DNA of 64,000 nt from Hoylesella nanceiensis DSM 19126 = JCM 15639. GTDB lineage: Bacteria > Bacteroidota > Bacteroidia > Bacteroidales > Bacteroidaceae. Under the pieces are notes generated by a model, which was not told the DNA's origin, ran no database searches, and saw only the letters and a program-made list of their open reading frames with translations. The stretch spans positions 686,689 to 750,688 of the forward strand of contig NZ_KB904328.1 of the NCBI RefSeq assembly GCF_000379965.1, in the 5' to 3' direction. Below, piece after piece: positions 40,410 to 49,548 of this stretch (its first letter is position 1; every line of letters begins with the position of its first letter). Both the position numbers and the translations under genes were made by a program.

Positions 40410-41411
40410 ATGAGACTATTCGCTTATATAGCAACACTCACCTTGATTATGGTTTCTTGTGGTACCGATAGCAAGCATTTTAAGCTAGAGGGACGCTTGT
40501 TAAACCTCAATCAAGGTGAGTTTTATGTTTATAGTCCCGACGGAGGCATTCAAGGATTCGACACAATACGAGTAGAAGCAGGTCGATTTGTGTACCAAAC
40601 AGAGTGCGACCATTCCTCAATCTTAATGCTCGTTTTTCCTAATTTCAGCGAGCAACCCATCTTTATGGAGCCAGGTGAGAGCGTAACTCTCGACGGAGAC
40701 GCATCGCATTTGAAAGAAATCACCACCAAAGGCACCAAAGACAATAAGCTGATGAATGGTCTTCGAGAGCAAATGGCATCGGCATCGCCTCCAAAGCGAA
40801 TAGAGTATGCAAAGCAATTTATAGAAGATCACCCCGAATCGCTCGTTAGTTCGTATTTGCTTTACAAGTACTTCCTACAAACTACCACGCCTAATTACAC
40901 ACTTGCAAAGCAACTTTTAGCACTTATGTTAAAAGAACAGCCCCGCAATGGTTTCCTTGTTCGTATGCAACAGCAAGTAGAAGGACTTGCAAACACAGAA
41001 AAAGGCAAGGCATTATCCTCTTTTTCTGCCACCGACATCAAAGGAAACACCATTTCAAGTGCAGTCCTCTCCAAAGCAGATTGCGCCGTTATCACCGCTT
41101 GGGCAACATGGGATTACAACGCCTATTCAACCCTCAGTACTTTAAAAGAACTCAAAAGTACAGCAGGAAACAAACTCTCTATCTTAACAATTTGTGTCGA
41201 TGCATCGAAAGAAACCGTTAAGACAGCAGTAGAATCGAACGAACTTTCTTGGAATATAGTTTGCGATGAGCAACTTTTTGGCGGTAAGTTAATCCGCTCA
41301 TTAGGTTTCTTCTCGCCAACAGATAATATCGTGTTACAGCGTGGAAAGATAGTAGCTCGAAATCTAAAGAACGAAGAATTAAAGAAGAAAGTAGAAGAAC
41401 TCACCCGATAG
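40410..41411 (+). CDS. DUF4369/thioredoxin-fold lipoprotein, no CxxC
   Basis: A 333-residue lipoprotein (TLIMVSC, Cys about 17). The N-terminal part (20-110) is a DUF4369-type beta domain (LEGRLLNLNQGEFYVYSPDG, IFMEPGESVTLDGD); the C-terminal part (205-330) has the TlpA/thioredoxin pattern (FSATDIKGNTISSAVLSK, AVITAWATWDYNAYSTLSTL). Where a reducing CxxC would be, it has WATWDYNAY, so a disulfide exchange role is unlikely. It lies 45 bases after the TPR lipoprotein on the same strand. Confidence 0.8.
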   Translation: MRLFAYIATLTLIMVSCGTDSKHFKLEGRLLNLNQGEFYVYSPDGGIQGFDTIRVEAGRFVYQTECDHSSILMLVFPNFSEQPIFMEPGESVTLDGDASHLKEITTKGTKDNKLMNGLREQMASASPPKRIEYAKQFIEDHPESLVSSYLLYKYFLQTTTPNYTLAKQLLALMLKEQPRNGFLVRMQQQVEGLANTEKGKALSSFSATDIKGNTISSAVLSKADCAVITAWATWDYNAYSTLSTLKELKSTAGNKLSILTICVDASKETVKTAVESNELSWNIVCDEQLFGGKLIRSLGFFSPTDNIVLQRGKIVARNLKNEELKKKVEELTR

Positions 41412-41546
41412 GGCATAGCTCCTATTTTCCCAAACGACAACCTTTACCCTAAAAGAACATCAAAAACAAACCCTTTTTCTCCTTCTTTCCCTTCGTCTAC
41501 ACCCATTCACACCATACAACTAACCAAAAAACACCTATCATTTTTT

Positions 41547-43100
41547 ATGCTCGTAAAAACCTATTGCGCCGCCGTTAATGGCTTAAATGTAACCACCGTC
41601 ACCATAGAAGTAAGTCTTGTAAATGGTGTTTTATATCATTTCACAGGTTTAGGCGATGAAGCAGTGCGAGAAGGTCGTGACCGAATTGCAGCCGCTTTGC
41701 AATATAATGGCTATAAATTTCCCCATGCCGACATCACAGTAAACATGGCACCAGCCGACTTGCGCAAAGAAGGTAGTTCGTTTGATTTACCCTTAGCCCT
41801 TGCTATTCTTGCTGCAAATGGCGACATAGTGTCCGACATTATTTCGCAATATATGTTCGTTGGCGAGCTAAGTCTCGATGGTTCGTTGCAACCTATTAAG
41901 GGAGCACTACCTATTGCCATACGAGCAAGAGCAGAAAAGTTCAAAGGTTTGATCGTTCCTAAGGCCAATGTGCGAGAAGCCGCCGTGGTAAACAATCTCG
42001 ATGTGTATGGAATGGAGAACATAAAAGACGTGATCGACTTTCTAACACAGCGCAACACCAGCTTTCAACCCACCGTTATCGACACCCGAAAAGAGTTTTA
42101 CGAACATCAATACAATTTCGATTTAGACTTCGAAGACGTGCGAGGTCAAGACAATGTGAAGCGTGCAATGGAAGTAGCAGCAGCGGGTGGGCACAACTTA
42201 ATCATGATAGGTCCTCCAGGAAGTGGCAAGAGTATGATGGCAAAACGCCTTCCTTCCATTCTTCCCCCGTTGTCGCTTGCTGAGAGTTTAGAAACCACAC
42301 AGATACATAGTATAGCAGGAAAGCTGGGTAAAAACATGTCACTCATCTCGCAACGCCCCTTTCGTGCGCCCCATCACACCATCTCTGAGGTAGCACTTGT
42401 AGGCGGAGGAGCCTCTCCACAGCCTGGAGAAATATCGCTTGCCCATAATGGTTTGTTGTTCGCAGACGAGCTACCCGAGTTCAATAAATCCACCCTCGAA
42501 GTGCTTCGACAGCCGTTAGAAGACCGAAAGATCACCATTTCTCGAGCCAAATACACCATCGAGTTTCCTTGTTCGTTTATGTTTGTGGCATCGATGAACC
42601 CCTGCCCGTGCGGTTATTATGGCGATCCCACGCATCATTGTGTGTGCATGCCAGGTCAGATAGCTCGTTATATGAGTAAAATCAGCGGTCCACTTCTCGA
42701 CCGAATAGACATTCAAGTAGAAATAACACCCGTGCCTTTTAAAGACATTTCGAAGGCAAAACCAGGTGAGGGCAGTGCCACTATTCGAGAAAGAGTGATC
42801 AAAGCACGTGCAATACAAGAAGAAAGATACAAAGATGTGAAAGGAATTCATTGCAATGCACAGATGACCGAGCGAATGATTCATCAGTATGCCGAGCCCA
42901 ATCAGGCAGGAATCGAATTGCTAAAAACTGCTATGGAACGATTAAGTTTATCGGCACGAGCCTATAACCGCATATTAAAAGTGGCACGAACCATTGCCGA
43001 TTTAGCAGGAAGTGAGCAGGTGTTAGAACAACATTTATACGAAGCTATAGGCTATCGAAACTTAGATAGGGGCGATTGGTCGGAGCGTGGAGCACGCTAA
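41547..43100 (+). CDS. YifB/ComM Mg-chelatase-like AAA ATPase
   Basis: A 517-residue protein of the ComM/YifB family. An N-terminal ChlI/Lon-like domain (1-190) precedes an AAA+ module: Walker A GPPGSGKSMMAKR (about 225-237), FADELPEF for Walker B, and a sensor region with NPCPCGYYGD containing the clustered Cys residues characteristic of the family. ComM is a helicase for branch migration during natural transformation. It is a single gene with a strong terminator. Confidence 0.93.
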   Translation: MLVKTYCAAVNGLNVTTVTIEVSLVNGVLYHFTGLGDEAVREGRDRIAAALQYNGYKFPHADITVNMAPADLRKEGSSFDLPLALAILAANGDIVSDIISQYMFVGELSLDGSLQPIKGALPIAIRARAEKFKGLIVPKANVREAAVVNNLDVYGMENIKDVIDFLTQRNTSFQPTVIDTRKEFYEHQYNFDLDFEDVRGQDNVKRAMEVAAAGGHNLIMIGPPGSGKSMMAKRLPSILPPLSLAESLETTQIHSIAGKLGKNMSLISQRPFRAPHHTISEVALVGGGASPQPGEISLAHNGLLFADELPEFNKSTLEVLRQPLEDRKITISRAKYTIEFPCSFMFVASMNPCPCGYYGDPTHHCVCMPGQIARYMSKISGPLLDRIDIQVEITPVPFKDISKAKPGEGSATIRERVIKARAIQEERYKDVKGIHCNAQMTERMIHQYAEPNQAGIELLKTAMERLSLSARAYNRILKVARTIADLAGSEQVLEQHLYEAIGYRNLDRGDWSERGAR

Positions 43101-43136
43101 TCCGCTCGTTTTCTCTTTTGGTTATCCGTTTCTTAT

Positions 43137-43186
43137 CCCCAACAAATGTAGCGAATGTTTCGCTGTTGCATTGTTGGGGCTTTTTT
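43137..43186 (+). terminator. YifB/ComM terminator
   Basis: CCCCAACAA (43137-43145) pairs with TTGTTGGGG (43171-43179), with an inner stem AGCGA/TCGCT, followed by CTTTTTT. Confidence 0.9.
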
Positions 43187-43207
43187 ATGTCCTTTTTCTT
43201 TCAATAT

Positions 43208-43295
43208 AAAAGCATTGACTTTAGGTTGCAAAAGCATTGACATTACATCGCAAAAGGATAGCTATTGCAATGTAAAAGCACTGCAATTAGAATAT
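43208..43295. repeat. 22-bp-period intergenic array F
   Basis: Four exact units at 43208, 43230, 43252 and 43274: AAAAGCATTGACTTTAGG, AAAAGCATTGACATTACA, AAAAGGATAGCTATTGCA and AAAAGCACTGCAATTAGA. This is the clearest example of the period. Confidence 0.88.
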
Positions 43296-43708
43296 AGGTG
43301 AAGTGAAATAAGAAGATATAGGCTTTCTTCTTATATATATAATAAGGTGTAAACCGAAAACGCTCGTTCTGTTTATATATCTTAATTACATTTTTTGTCG
43401 TAATAAAAATTAGTACTATCGCATTTGCATTAAAACTGCATGTTTATGCTAAAAACTTCTGATAAGGGCTTAATTTTTGATGCACATCAAAAGTGCTTTT
43501 TATTCCTTCAAGTGTTAAAAACAAATACTAAAGGTGTTATTTTATCTATTTTATTATCCGTTTAAATAATTATTAACGTTTTTTTTTTCTGTGAACACTT
43601 TTTTAACTTGTATCTTTACGGCCAGTTTTGAGAGGCTTATCATTTTTAAGTTGCTCATCACCTAAACTAAACACGATAATTATTTATAAACACTTAAACT
43701 AATAAACA
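43296..43708 (+). promoter_or_regulatory. SusC upstream region
   Basis: An AT-rich leader and promoter stretch. TATCTTTA at 43611-43618 is a near match to TAnnTTTG, with a T-run upstream, about 90 bases ahead of the SusC ATG. No operator is recognised and no hybrid two-component or sigma gene lies adjacent. Confidence 0.45.
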
Positions 43709-46700
43709 ATGAGACAAAGCAGTTTAAACAATCCGCGGCGAATGTGGATGATGCTTCTATTTGCAATGATGTCTGTTGCCACTTGGGCACAAACTCATTT
43801 GGTAAAAGGTGTCGTAAAAGACGATAGTGGCGAACCTTTAATTGGTGTAACCGTTAGAGAAGTAGGCGCAAAGGCAAATAGTATTACTGATATCGATGGT
43901 AATTATAGCATCCAATGCGCTTCGAACGCAACATTACAGTTCGATTATATCGGCTATGAAACACAAAAAGTAGGCGTGGGTGGACGCAGCGTTGTAGACG
44001 TAACACTTCACTCTTCTGCTCAAAAACTAAACGAAGTGGTTGTCGTAGGTTTCGGTTCTCAAAAGAAAGCAAACCTTACTGGAGCCGTTTCTACAGTGAC
44101 AGCTAAAGATCTTACTGCACGTCCTGTGAACAACGTAAAGGACGCTTTGCAAGGTATGGTGCCTGGTATGAACTTCACTACAGGTGCTAATGGTGGTGCT
44201 TTGAATTCAAATAAAGGCTTCAACATTCGTGGTACAGGTACTATTGGTGCAGGTTCTAGCCTTGCTCCACTTGTCTTAATCGACGGTATGGAAGGCGATT
44301 TGAACACTCTTAACCCACAAGATATCGAGAATATCTCAGTGTTGAAAGATGCTTCTGCAGCTTCTATCTATGGTTCAAGAGCTGCTGGTGGTGTTGTGTT
44401 GGTAACAACAAGAGGTGGTAAAGAAGGTAAGTTCACAGTGAACTATAACAACTCTTTCCGCTTCAATAGCTTGATAAACGTTCCTGATATGCTCGACTCT
44501 TACACATGGGCGCTATACATGAACGATGCATCTATTAACTCAGGTGCTGGCGTTTGGTTCTCTGATCAAAAGCTTGCAGCGCTTAAAGAGGCTCAAACTA
44601 ATGGTACAATGGCTAAAATGTTCCGCAATAGTGCAAACAGATGGGAAATCTGGAACGATAACGACAATTTGCCATTGGGTAACACTAACTGGATGAAAGA
44701 ATTCTTTGGAACATCTTTCTCACAAGAACACAACGTTAGTTTAACAGGTGGTAGCGATCGTTTGAAATACTACTTCTCGGCTAACTACCTCGGACAAGAT
44801 GGTATCTTGCGTTATGGTAAAGAAGCTCGTAACCGCTATAACCTCACTGGTAAGGTTAATGCTAACATCACAGATTGGCTTAACTTCTCATACAGCACAC
44901 GTTTTGCACGTGTAGATTACACTGCTCCTTACACACTTAGTGAAGGTAATGGATTGTTCTATCACCAAGTAGTACGCCGTTGGCCTATCATTCCTGTAAA
45001 GGATCCTAACGGACATTATGTAGATGCTACATACATTAATCAAATGTTAGACGGTGGTGTTAACGAATCACAAGAAGACCAATTCGCACAACAACTTGCA
45101 TTAGTTCTTACTCCTATCAAAGATTGGAACATTCACTTAGAATTCAACTATCGTGCAAATAACAACTTTAATCACCAAGATTGGCAAACAGTTTACGGCT
45201 ATGATGCAGATGACAAACCATTTGTTATAGACCATCCAGTATCTGGTGTTTACGAATATGCATACAAGAGCAACTATTTCAACCCTAACTTCTACACAGA
45301 TTATACTCGTGCATTTGGCGATCATAACATGAAAGTGATGTTGGGTTATCAAAGCGAATGGTTGCACCAACGCTCATTCACCGCTCAACAAAAGAACATG
45401 ATTAGCGGTATTCCTACACTTAACACAACAACAAGTGACCCAAGTGTAACTGGAGGTCCAGCTACTTGGAGTACAGCAGGTTTCTTCGGACGTCTTAACT
45501 ACGACTATAAAGGACGTTATTTGTTCGAAGCTAACTTAAGATACGACGGTAGTTCACGCTTCACTCGTGAAAAGAGATGGAACCTATTCCCATCGTTCTC
45601 ATTCGGTTGGAACATCGCACAAGAAGGCTTCTGGGCTTCAATGCAAAAGCATATCAACACTCTTAAGCTTCGTGCTTCATGGGGACAATTGGGTAACCAA
45701 AATACAGATAACTGGTATCCATTCTACCAAACTATTCCTTATAAGACTAAGAATGGTAACTGGTTGGTTAACGGACAAAAGCCAAACGTAGCTGAAGACC
45801 CAGCTCTTATCTCTGCTCTTCTAACATGGGAAAAGAACAGAACATGGGAAATTGGTTTGGATTGGGGTGCATTTAACAACCGCTTAACAGGTTCGTTCGA
45901 TTACTTCCAACGTAAAACTTTCGACATGGTAGGTCCTGCTCCTGAGCTTCCAGACGTACTAGGTGCTGCTGTTCCAAAGGTAAACAACCTCGATATGACA
46001 TCTAAAGGTTGGGAACTTCAACTATCATGGCGTGATAGAATCGCTGATTTCCGCTATGGTGTTACATTAAACTTGTCAGACAACTTCGTTACAATCGATA
46101 AGTATCCTAACCCATCAAAGACAATCGGTACACACTATGCTGGTTCTCGTTTAGGCGATATTTGGGGTTATACAACTGTTGGTATTGCAAAAACTCAAGA
46201 AGAAATGGATGCCCACTTAGCTAAAGCTAACCAAAGTGCAATCGGTAGTAACTGGTCTGCTGGTGACATTATGTATGCCGACTTAGATGGCGATTTCAAA
46301 GTAAATGGTGGTGAAGGAACAGCTGATAAACCAGGTGATAAACGTATCATTGGTAACTCAACTCCACGTTATAACTTTGGTTTGAACCTTGATGCAGCTT
46401 GGAAAGGCTTCGACTTAAAGATCTTCTTCCAAGGTGTTTTGAAGAGAGATTTCGATGCTGGAGGTCCAATGTTCTGGGGTGCTTTAGGACAAGGAAAATG
46501 GCAAGGACTTGGATTTAAGGAACACTTAGATTACTTCCGTGCAGAAGCTAACCACCCATTAGGACAAAATCTTGATAGCTACTATCCAAGATTGTCATGG
46601 AATGGTGGACGTAATACACAAACACAAACACGTTATTTGCAAAATGCAGCATACTGCAGATTGAAGAATATCACATTAGGTTATACTCTACCTGCTGCTC

Positions 46701-46891
46701 TTACAAAGAGAATTGCAGTACAAAACGTTCGTGTTTTCGTATCTGCAGAGAATATTCTAACCATCACAAACTTCATAAAAACAGCTGACCCTGAATTAGC
46801 TGGAGTTGGATATTTATCTAATAGCAATCAAATAGGTAAAACTTATCCATTGACAAAATCATTCTCAATGGGTCTAAGTGTAACATTCTAA
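43709..46891 (+). CDS. SusC/RagA-family TonB-dependent transporter
   Basis: A 1060-residue outer-membrane receptor that takes up oligosaccharides with its SusD partner. Signal peptide to about residue 28 (TWAQTHL), a carboxypeptidase-D regulatory-like domain (VKGVVKDDSGEPLIGVTVRE), the plug domain (VVVGFGSQKKANLTGAVSTV, DGMEGDLNTLNPQDIENISV), and a 22-strand barrel ending SFSMGLSVTF. The extracellular substrate is not evident. It lies 13 bases ahead of SusD, so they are one transcript. Confidence 0.95.
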   Translation: MRQSSLNNPRRMWMMLLFAMMSVATWAQTHLVKGVVKDDSGEPLIGVTVREVGAKANSITDIDGNYSIQCASNATLQFDYIGYETQKVGVGGRSVVDVTLHSSAQKLNEVVVVGFGSQKKANLTGAVSTVTAKDLTARPVNNVKDALQGMVPGMNFTTGANGGALNSNKGFNIRGTGTIGAGSSLAPLVLIDGMEGDLNTLNPQDIENISVLKDASAASIYGSRAAGGVVLVTTRGGKEGKFTVNYNNSFRFNSLINVPDMLDSYTWALYMNDASINSGAGVWFSDQKLAALKEAQTNGTMAKMFRNSANRWEIWNDNDNLPLGNTNWMKEFFGTSFSQEHNVSLTGGSDRLKYYFSANYLGQDGILRYGKEARNRYNLTGKVNANITDWLNFSYSTRFARVDYTAPYTLSEGNGLFYHQVVRRWPIIPVKDPNGHYVDATYINQMLDGGVNESQEDQFAQQLALVLTPIKDWNIHLEFNYRANNNFNHQDWQTVYGYDADDKPFVIDHPVSGVYEYAYKSNYFNPNFYTDYTRAFGDHNMKVMLGYQSEWLHQRSFTAQQKNMISGIPTLNTTTSDPSVTGGPATWSTAGFFGRLNYDYKGRYLFEANLRYDGSSRFTREKRWNLFPSFSFGWNIAQEGFWASMQKHINTLKLRASWGQLGNQNTDNWYPFYQTIPYKTKNGNWLVNGQKPNVAEDPALISALLTWEKNRTWEIGLDWGAFNNRLTGSFDYFQRKTFDMVGPAPELPDVLGAAVPKVNNLDMTSKGWELQLSWRDRIADFRYGVTLNLSDNFVTIDKYPNPSKTIGTHYAGSRLGDIWGYTTVGIAKTQEEMDAHLAKANQSAIGSNWSAGDIMYADLDGDFKVNGGEGTADKPGDKRIIGNSTPRYNFGLNLDAAWKGFDLKIFFQGVLKRDFDAGGPMFWGALGQGKWQGLGFKEHLDYFRAEANHPLGQNLDSYYPRLSWNGGRNTQTQTRYLQNAAYCRLKNITLGYTLPAALTKRIAVQNVRVFVSAENILTITNFIKTADPELAGVGYLSNSNQIGKTYPLTKSFSMGLSVTF

Positions 46892-46904
46892 ACGATTATT
46901 TATT

Positions 46905-48932
46905 ATGAAACTAAAATATATTAGCAGTATTCTCTTCTCGGGATTAATGCTCACTACGCTCACTACATTCACTGCATGTAATGACTTTTTAGATAGAGAG
47001 CCAGAAGATAAGGTTACACCTGAAAAGTTCTTCCAAGCTGAAAGCGATTTGGCAGACTATGCAATAAAGTACTATGACTTCTCAACTCTTAATCCAGGGT
47101 CTTATGGTATGGGTACTTTTGCAGATGATAATGCAACTGATAACCAAGCAGGAGTTGACTATTCTAACTACTGGGTGCCTGGAAACTGGCAAGTTCCCGC
47201 TAACTCTTCGAAAGAATGGAACTTTGAACAGATTCACCATTGCAACTATTTCTTCGAGAAAGTGTTGCCAAAATATCAAGCAGGAACACTAAAAGGTAAT
47301 CCTGATAACATTAAGCACTACATCGGAGAAGTTTACTTCTTGCGTGCTAAAGCTTATTTTGATAAACTCTCAACTATTGGAGATTGTCCTATTATTAAAG
47401 AGATTTTAGCAGACGATAGAAAGGTGTTGCTCGACAATTCTAAGCGTCAACCACAACACAAAGTGGCTCGTTTTATCTTAGAAGACCTCGACAAAGCGAT
47501 CGAACTTTTGAAAGAAGATGCACCTGGAGGACGTAACAGAATAAGCAAAAATGTGGCTTATTTATTCCGCTCTCGTGTAGCTCTTTACGAAGGAACATGG
47601 CTCAAATACCACAAAGGAACAGCCCTTGTACCTGGTGGAAGCGGTTGGCCTGGAGACGCAGCAGACGTTGCTGGCTTCAATATTGATAGTGAAATCGATT
47701 ACTTCTTAAGTGAAGCTATGGCCTCTGCAAAAGTAGTTGGCGACAAAGTGGTAGACAACTTAGCAGCTAATACAGATGTTCGTGATGGTCAAGATGCAAG
47801 CTTGAAGAGCGCAAACCCATACTTTACAATGTTCAGTATGCCTGACTTAGCAAGCTATCCTGAAGTGCTTATGTGGCGTCAATACAATGTAGAACAAGGC
47901 GTAACTCATAACATTCAAATGCAATTAGGACGTAATGGTGGTGGTACAGGTTACACACGTGGCTATGTAAACTCATTCCTAATGCGTAATGGTTTGCCTA
48001 TTTATGCTACAGGATCTGGCTATAATAGCAACTGGGAAACACAAGGTGTGAAAGCTACTTTGCAAGATCGTGACTCTCGTATCCAACTATTCTGTAAGCA
48101 AGATGGCGACGTTATTTCTTATACCAACGGAGCTGTAGCAACAAGATTTGATATGTCTTGGTTAGCAAAAGGTAACAACGAAACACGTATCGTTACTGGT
48201 TTTGCAGTGAAGAAAGGTTTGAACTACGATTCAAAACAACAAGAAGAGCACCACATGGGTATCTCTGCAAGTGTTGTATTCCGTGGTGCAGAAGCTCTTC
48301 TTAACTACATGGAAGCATCGTATGAAAAGAACCAAACAATCGATGCAACAGCGGCTAAGTATTGGAAAGCGCTACGTACTCGTGCTAAAGTGGATCCAGA
48401 TTACACCAAAACAATTAATGCAACAGTTATGACTGAAGAAGCTAAGAATGACTTCGGAGCATACTCTCACGGTGCATTAGTTAACACAACACTTTACAAT
48501 ATACGTCGTGAACGTCGTAATGAGTTCATCGCTGAAGGTATGCGTTTAAATGACTTACGTCGTTGGAGAGCTCTAGATCAAGTGAATGGATACCAAATTG
48601 AGGGTATGAGATACTGGGGTTCAATCTACGAAGGTGCGTTAGTTGATAAAGATGGAGTAAACCTTGTGATTGTAAATGTTGAGCAAGGTAAGGGTAATAT
48701 GTCTGATAAAACAATCAGTGGAGTATATGTTCGTCCTTACCAATTGAGTAAGGTTAACAACTCTGTGTTCAACGGTTACCATTTCACAGAGGCTCATTAT
48801 CTAACTCCTCTTGCACAAAGTGTATTCCGCAAGTCATCTACTGCAGCTGATAACAACATCGATCAATCTGTTGTTTATCAAAATCCAGGATGGCCAAAGG
48901 TTGCTGGACAAGGACCTATTGGAGTGCAATAA
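46905..48932 (+). CDS. SusD/RagB-family surface lipoprotein
   Basis: A 675-residue nutrient-binding lipoprotein; signal to TTFTAC (Cys about 25) followed by NDFLDREPEDKVTPEKFF, the usual SusD opening. TPR-type helices (FLRAKAYFDKLSTIGD, RFILEDLDKAIELLKED) alternate with the glycan-binding regions; NIRRERRNEFIAEGMRLNDL is the typical late signature. It is long for the family (about 500-600). It should cap the SusC barrel and hold glycans at the surface. Confidence 0.94.
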   Translation: MKLKYISSILFSGLMLTTLTTFTACNDFLDREPEDKVTPEKFFQAESDLADYAIKYYDFSTLNPGSYGMGTFADDNATDNQAGVDYSNYWVPGNWQVPANSSKEWNFEQIHHCNYFFEKVLPKYQAGTLKGNPDNIKHYIGEVYFLRAKAYFDKLSTIGDCPIIKEILADDRKVLLDNSKRQPQHKVARFILEDLDKAIELLKEDAPGGRNRISKNVAYLFRSRVALYEGTWLKYHKGTALVPGGSGWPGDAADVAGFNIDSEIDYFLSEAMASAKVVGDKVVDNLAANTDVRDGQDASLKSANPYFTMFSMPDLASYPEVLMWRQYNVEQGVTHNIQMQLGRNGGGTGYTRGYVNSFLMRNGLPIYATGSGYNSNWETQGVKATLQDRDSRIQLFCKQDGDVISYTNGAVATRFDMSWLAKGNNETRIVTGFAVKKGLNYDSKQQEEHHMGISASVVFRGAEALLNYMEASYEKNQTIDATAAKYWKALRTRAKVDPDYTKTINATVMTEEAKNDFGAYSHGALVNTTLYNIRRERRNEFIAEGMRLNDLRRWRALDQVNGYQIEGMRYWGSIYEGALVDKDGVNLVIVNVEQGKGNMSDKTISGVYVRPYQLSKVNNSVFNGYHFTEAHYLTPLAQSVFRKSSTAADNNIDQSVVYQNPGWPKVAGQGPIGVQ

Positions 48933-48971
48933 TTGCATAGTAGACTAAGAATAGATTTGATTAATACCAAT

Positions 48972-49017
48972 GGTCGTGTGCCCAAAAGCGTGATAACGCT
49001 TTGGCGCACGGCCTTTT
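48972..49017 (+). terminator. SusCD terminator
   Basis: A long imperfect stem: GGTCGTGTGCCCAAAAGCGT pairs with ACGCTTTGGCGCACGGCC, followed by TTTTCTTT. Confidence 0.85.
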
Positions 49018-49047
49018 CTTTACCTCTTTGGGGTGAGGTAAAAATCC

Positions 49048-49135
49048 AATAGCAGTGTAGCTATGAGCGAAGGCGATTGAAGAAGGGCAGAAAGGCTCTT
49101 CTTTTTGCATTTAAAGGAATTATGCTGTTGCGGTG
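49048..49135. repeat. degenerate 22-bp-period array G
   Basis: Four units of 22 bases at 49048, 49070, 49092 and 49114, opening AATAGCAGTGTAGCTATG, AAGGCGATTGAAG, AAGGCTCTTCTTTTTGCA and AAGGAATTATGC. The sequence is much decayed and only the period and first bases persist. Confidence 0.5.
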
Positions 49136-49413
49136 AGCGAATCCTGTAAGGTGAAAGAAAAACAGCTTATAAGCCCTAAAACGATTTGAGTAGGAGAGAA
49201 ATTAATTAAAAAGCAAAAGAATAATAGGTAGAAAAGAAAGACCATTACAAATAGAAAAGAAAGACTATAACAATTAGAAGAGAAAGGGGAAACATTGTTG
49301 TAGCACCTTTGAAAGGTAGATAACCCCAGTCCATTCCTATGCTTGTAGCAGAGAAAGAAGGAGAGGTGATGACCCTTTCTCAATGGATTAGAAAAAAGAA
49401 AGAGGTATAAAAA
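49136..49413. other. intergenic with purine-rich 23-bp tandem
   Basis: Contains three 23-base units of the form AGAAAAGAAAGACCATTACA at 49230, 49253 and 49276. Otherwise I see no gene. Confidence 0.45.
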
Positions 49414-49482
49414 GCATGTAACCCATTGGATAAGCATCACAAGAGCAAGAAGTTGCTCTTCAATCACCAATAGGTTACATGC
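49414..49482 (-). terminator. nested hairpin, second GH110 terminator
   Basis: Outer 16-bp stem (49414-49429 with 49467-49482, one mismatch) around an inner 8-bp stem AAGAGCAA/TTGCTCTT (49441-49448 with 49453-49460). On the minus strand TTTTTATA follows. It lies behind the hairpin at 49498-49536. Confidence 0.65.
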
Positions 49483-49497
49483 ATATTCTTCAATAAA

Positions 49498-49536
49498 AGG
49501 CTTGCTTTCGATATCTCTTTGTATAGCAAGTCCTTT
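49498..49536 (-). terminator. GH110 terminator
   Basis: On the minus strand AAGGACTTGCT pairs with AGCAAGCCTT across a loop, followed by TTATTG; it comes about 13 bases after the GH110 stop. Confidence 0.55.
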
Positions 49537-49548
49537 TGTTTGGTACTA

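Noticed and set aside
49120-49470. Leftward 116-codon frame after SusD
   Set aside because: It reads through the degenerate array, the purine-rich tandem and a hairpin, has low-complexity hydrophobic composition and no start signals.
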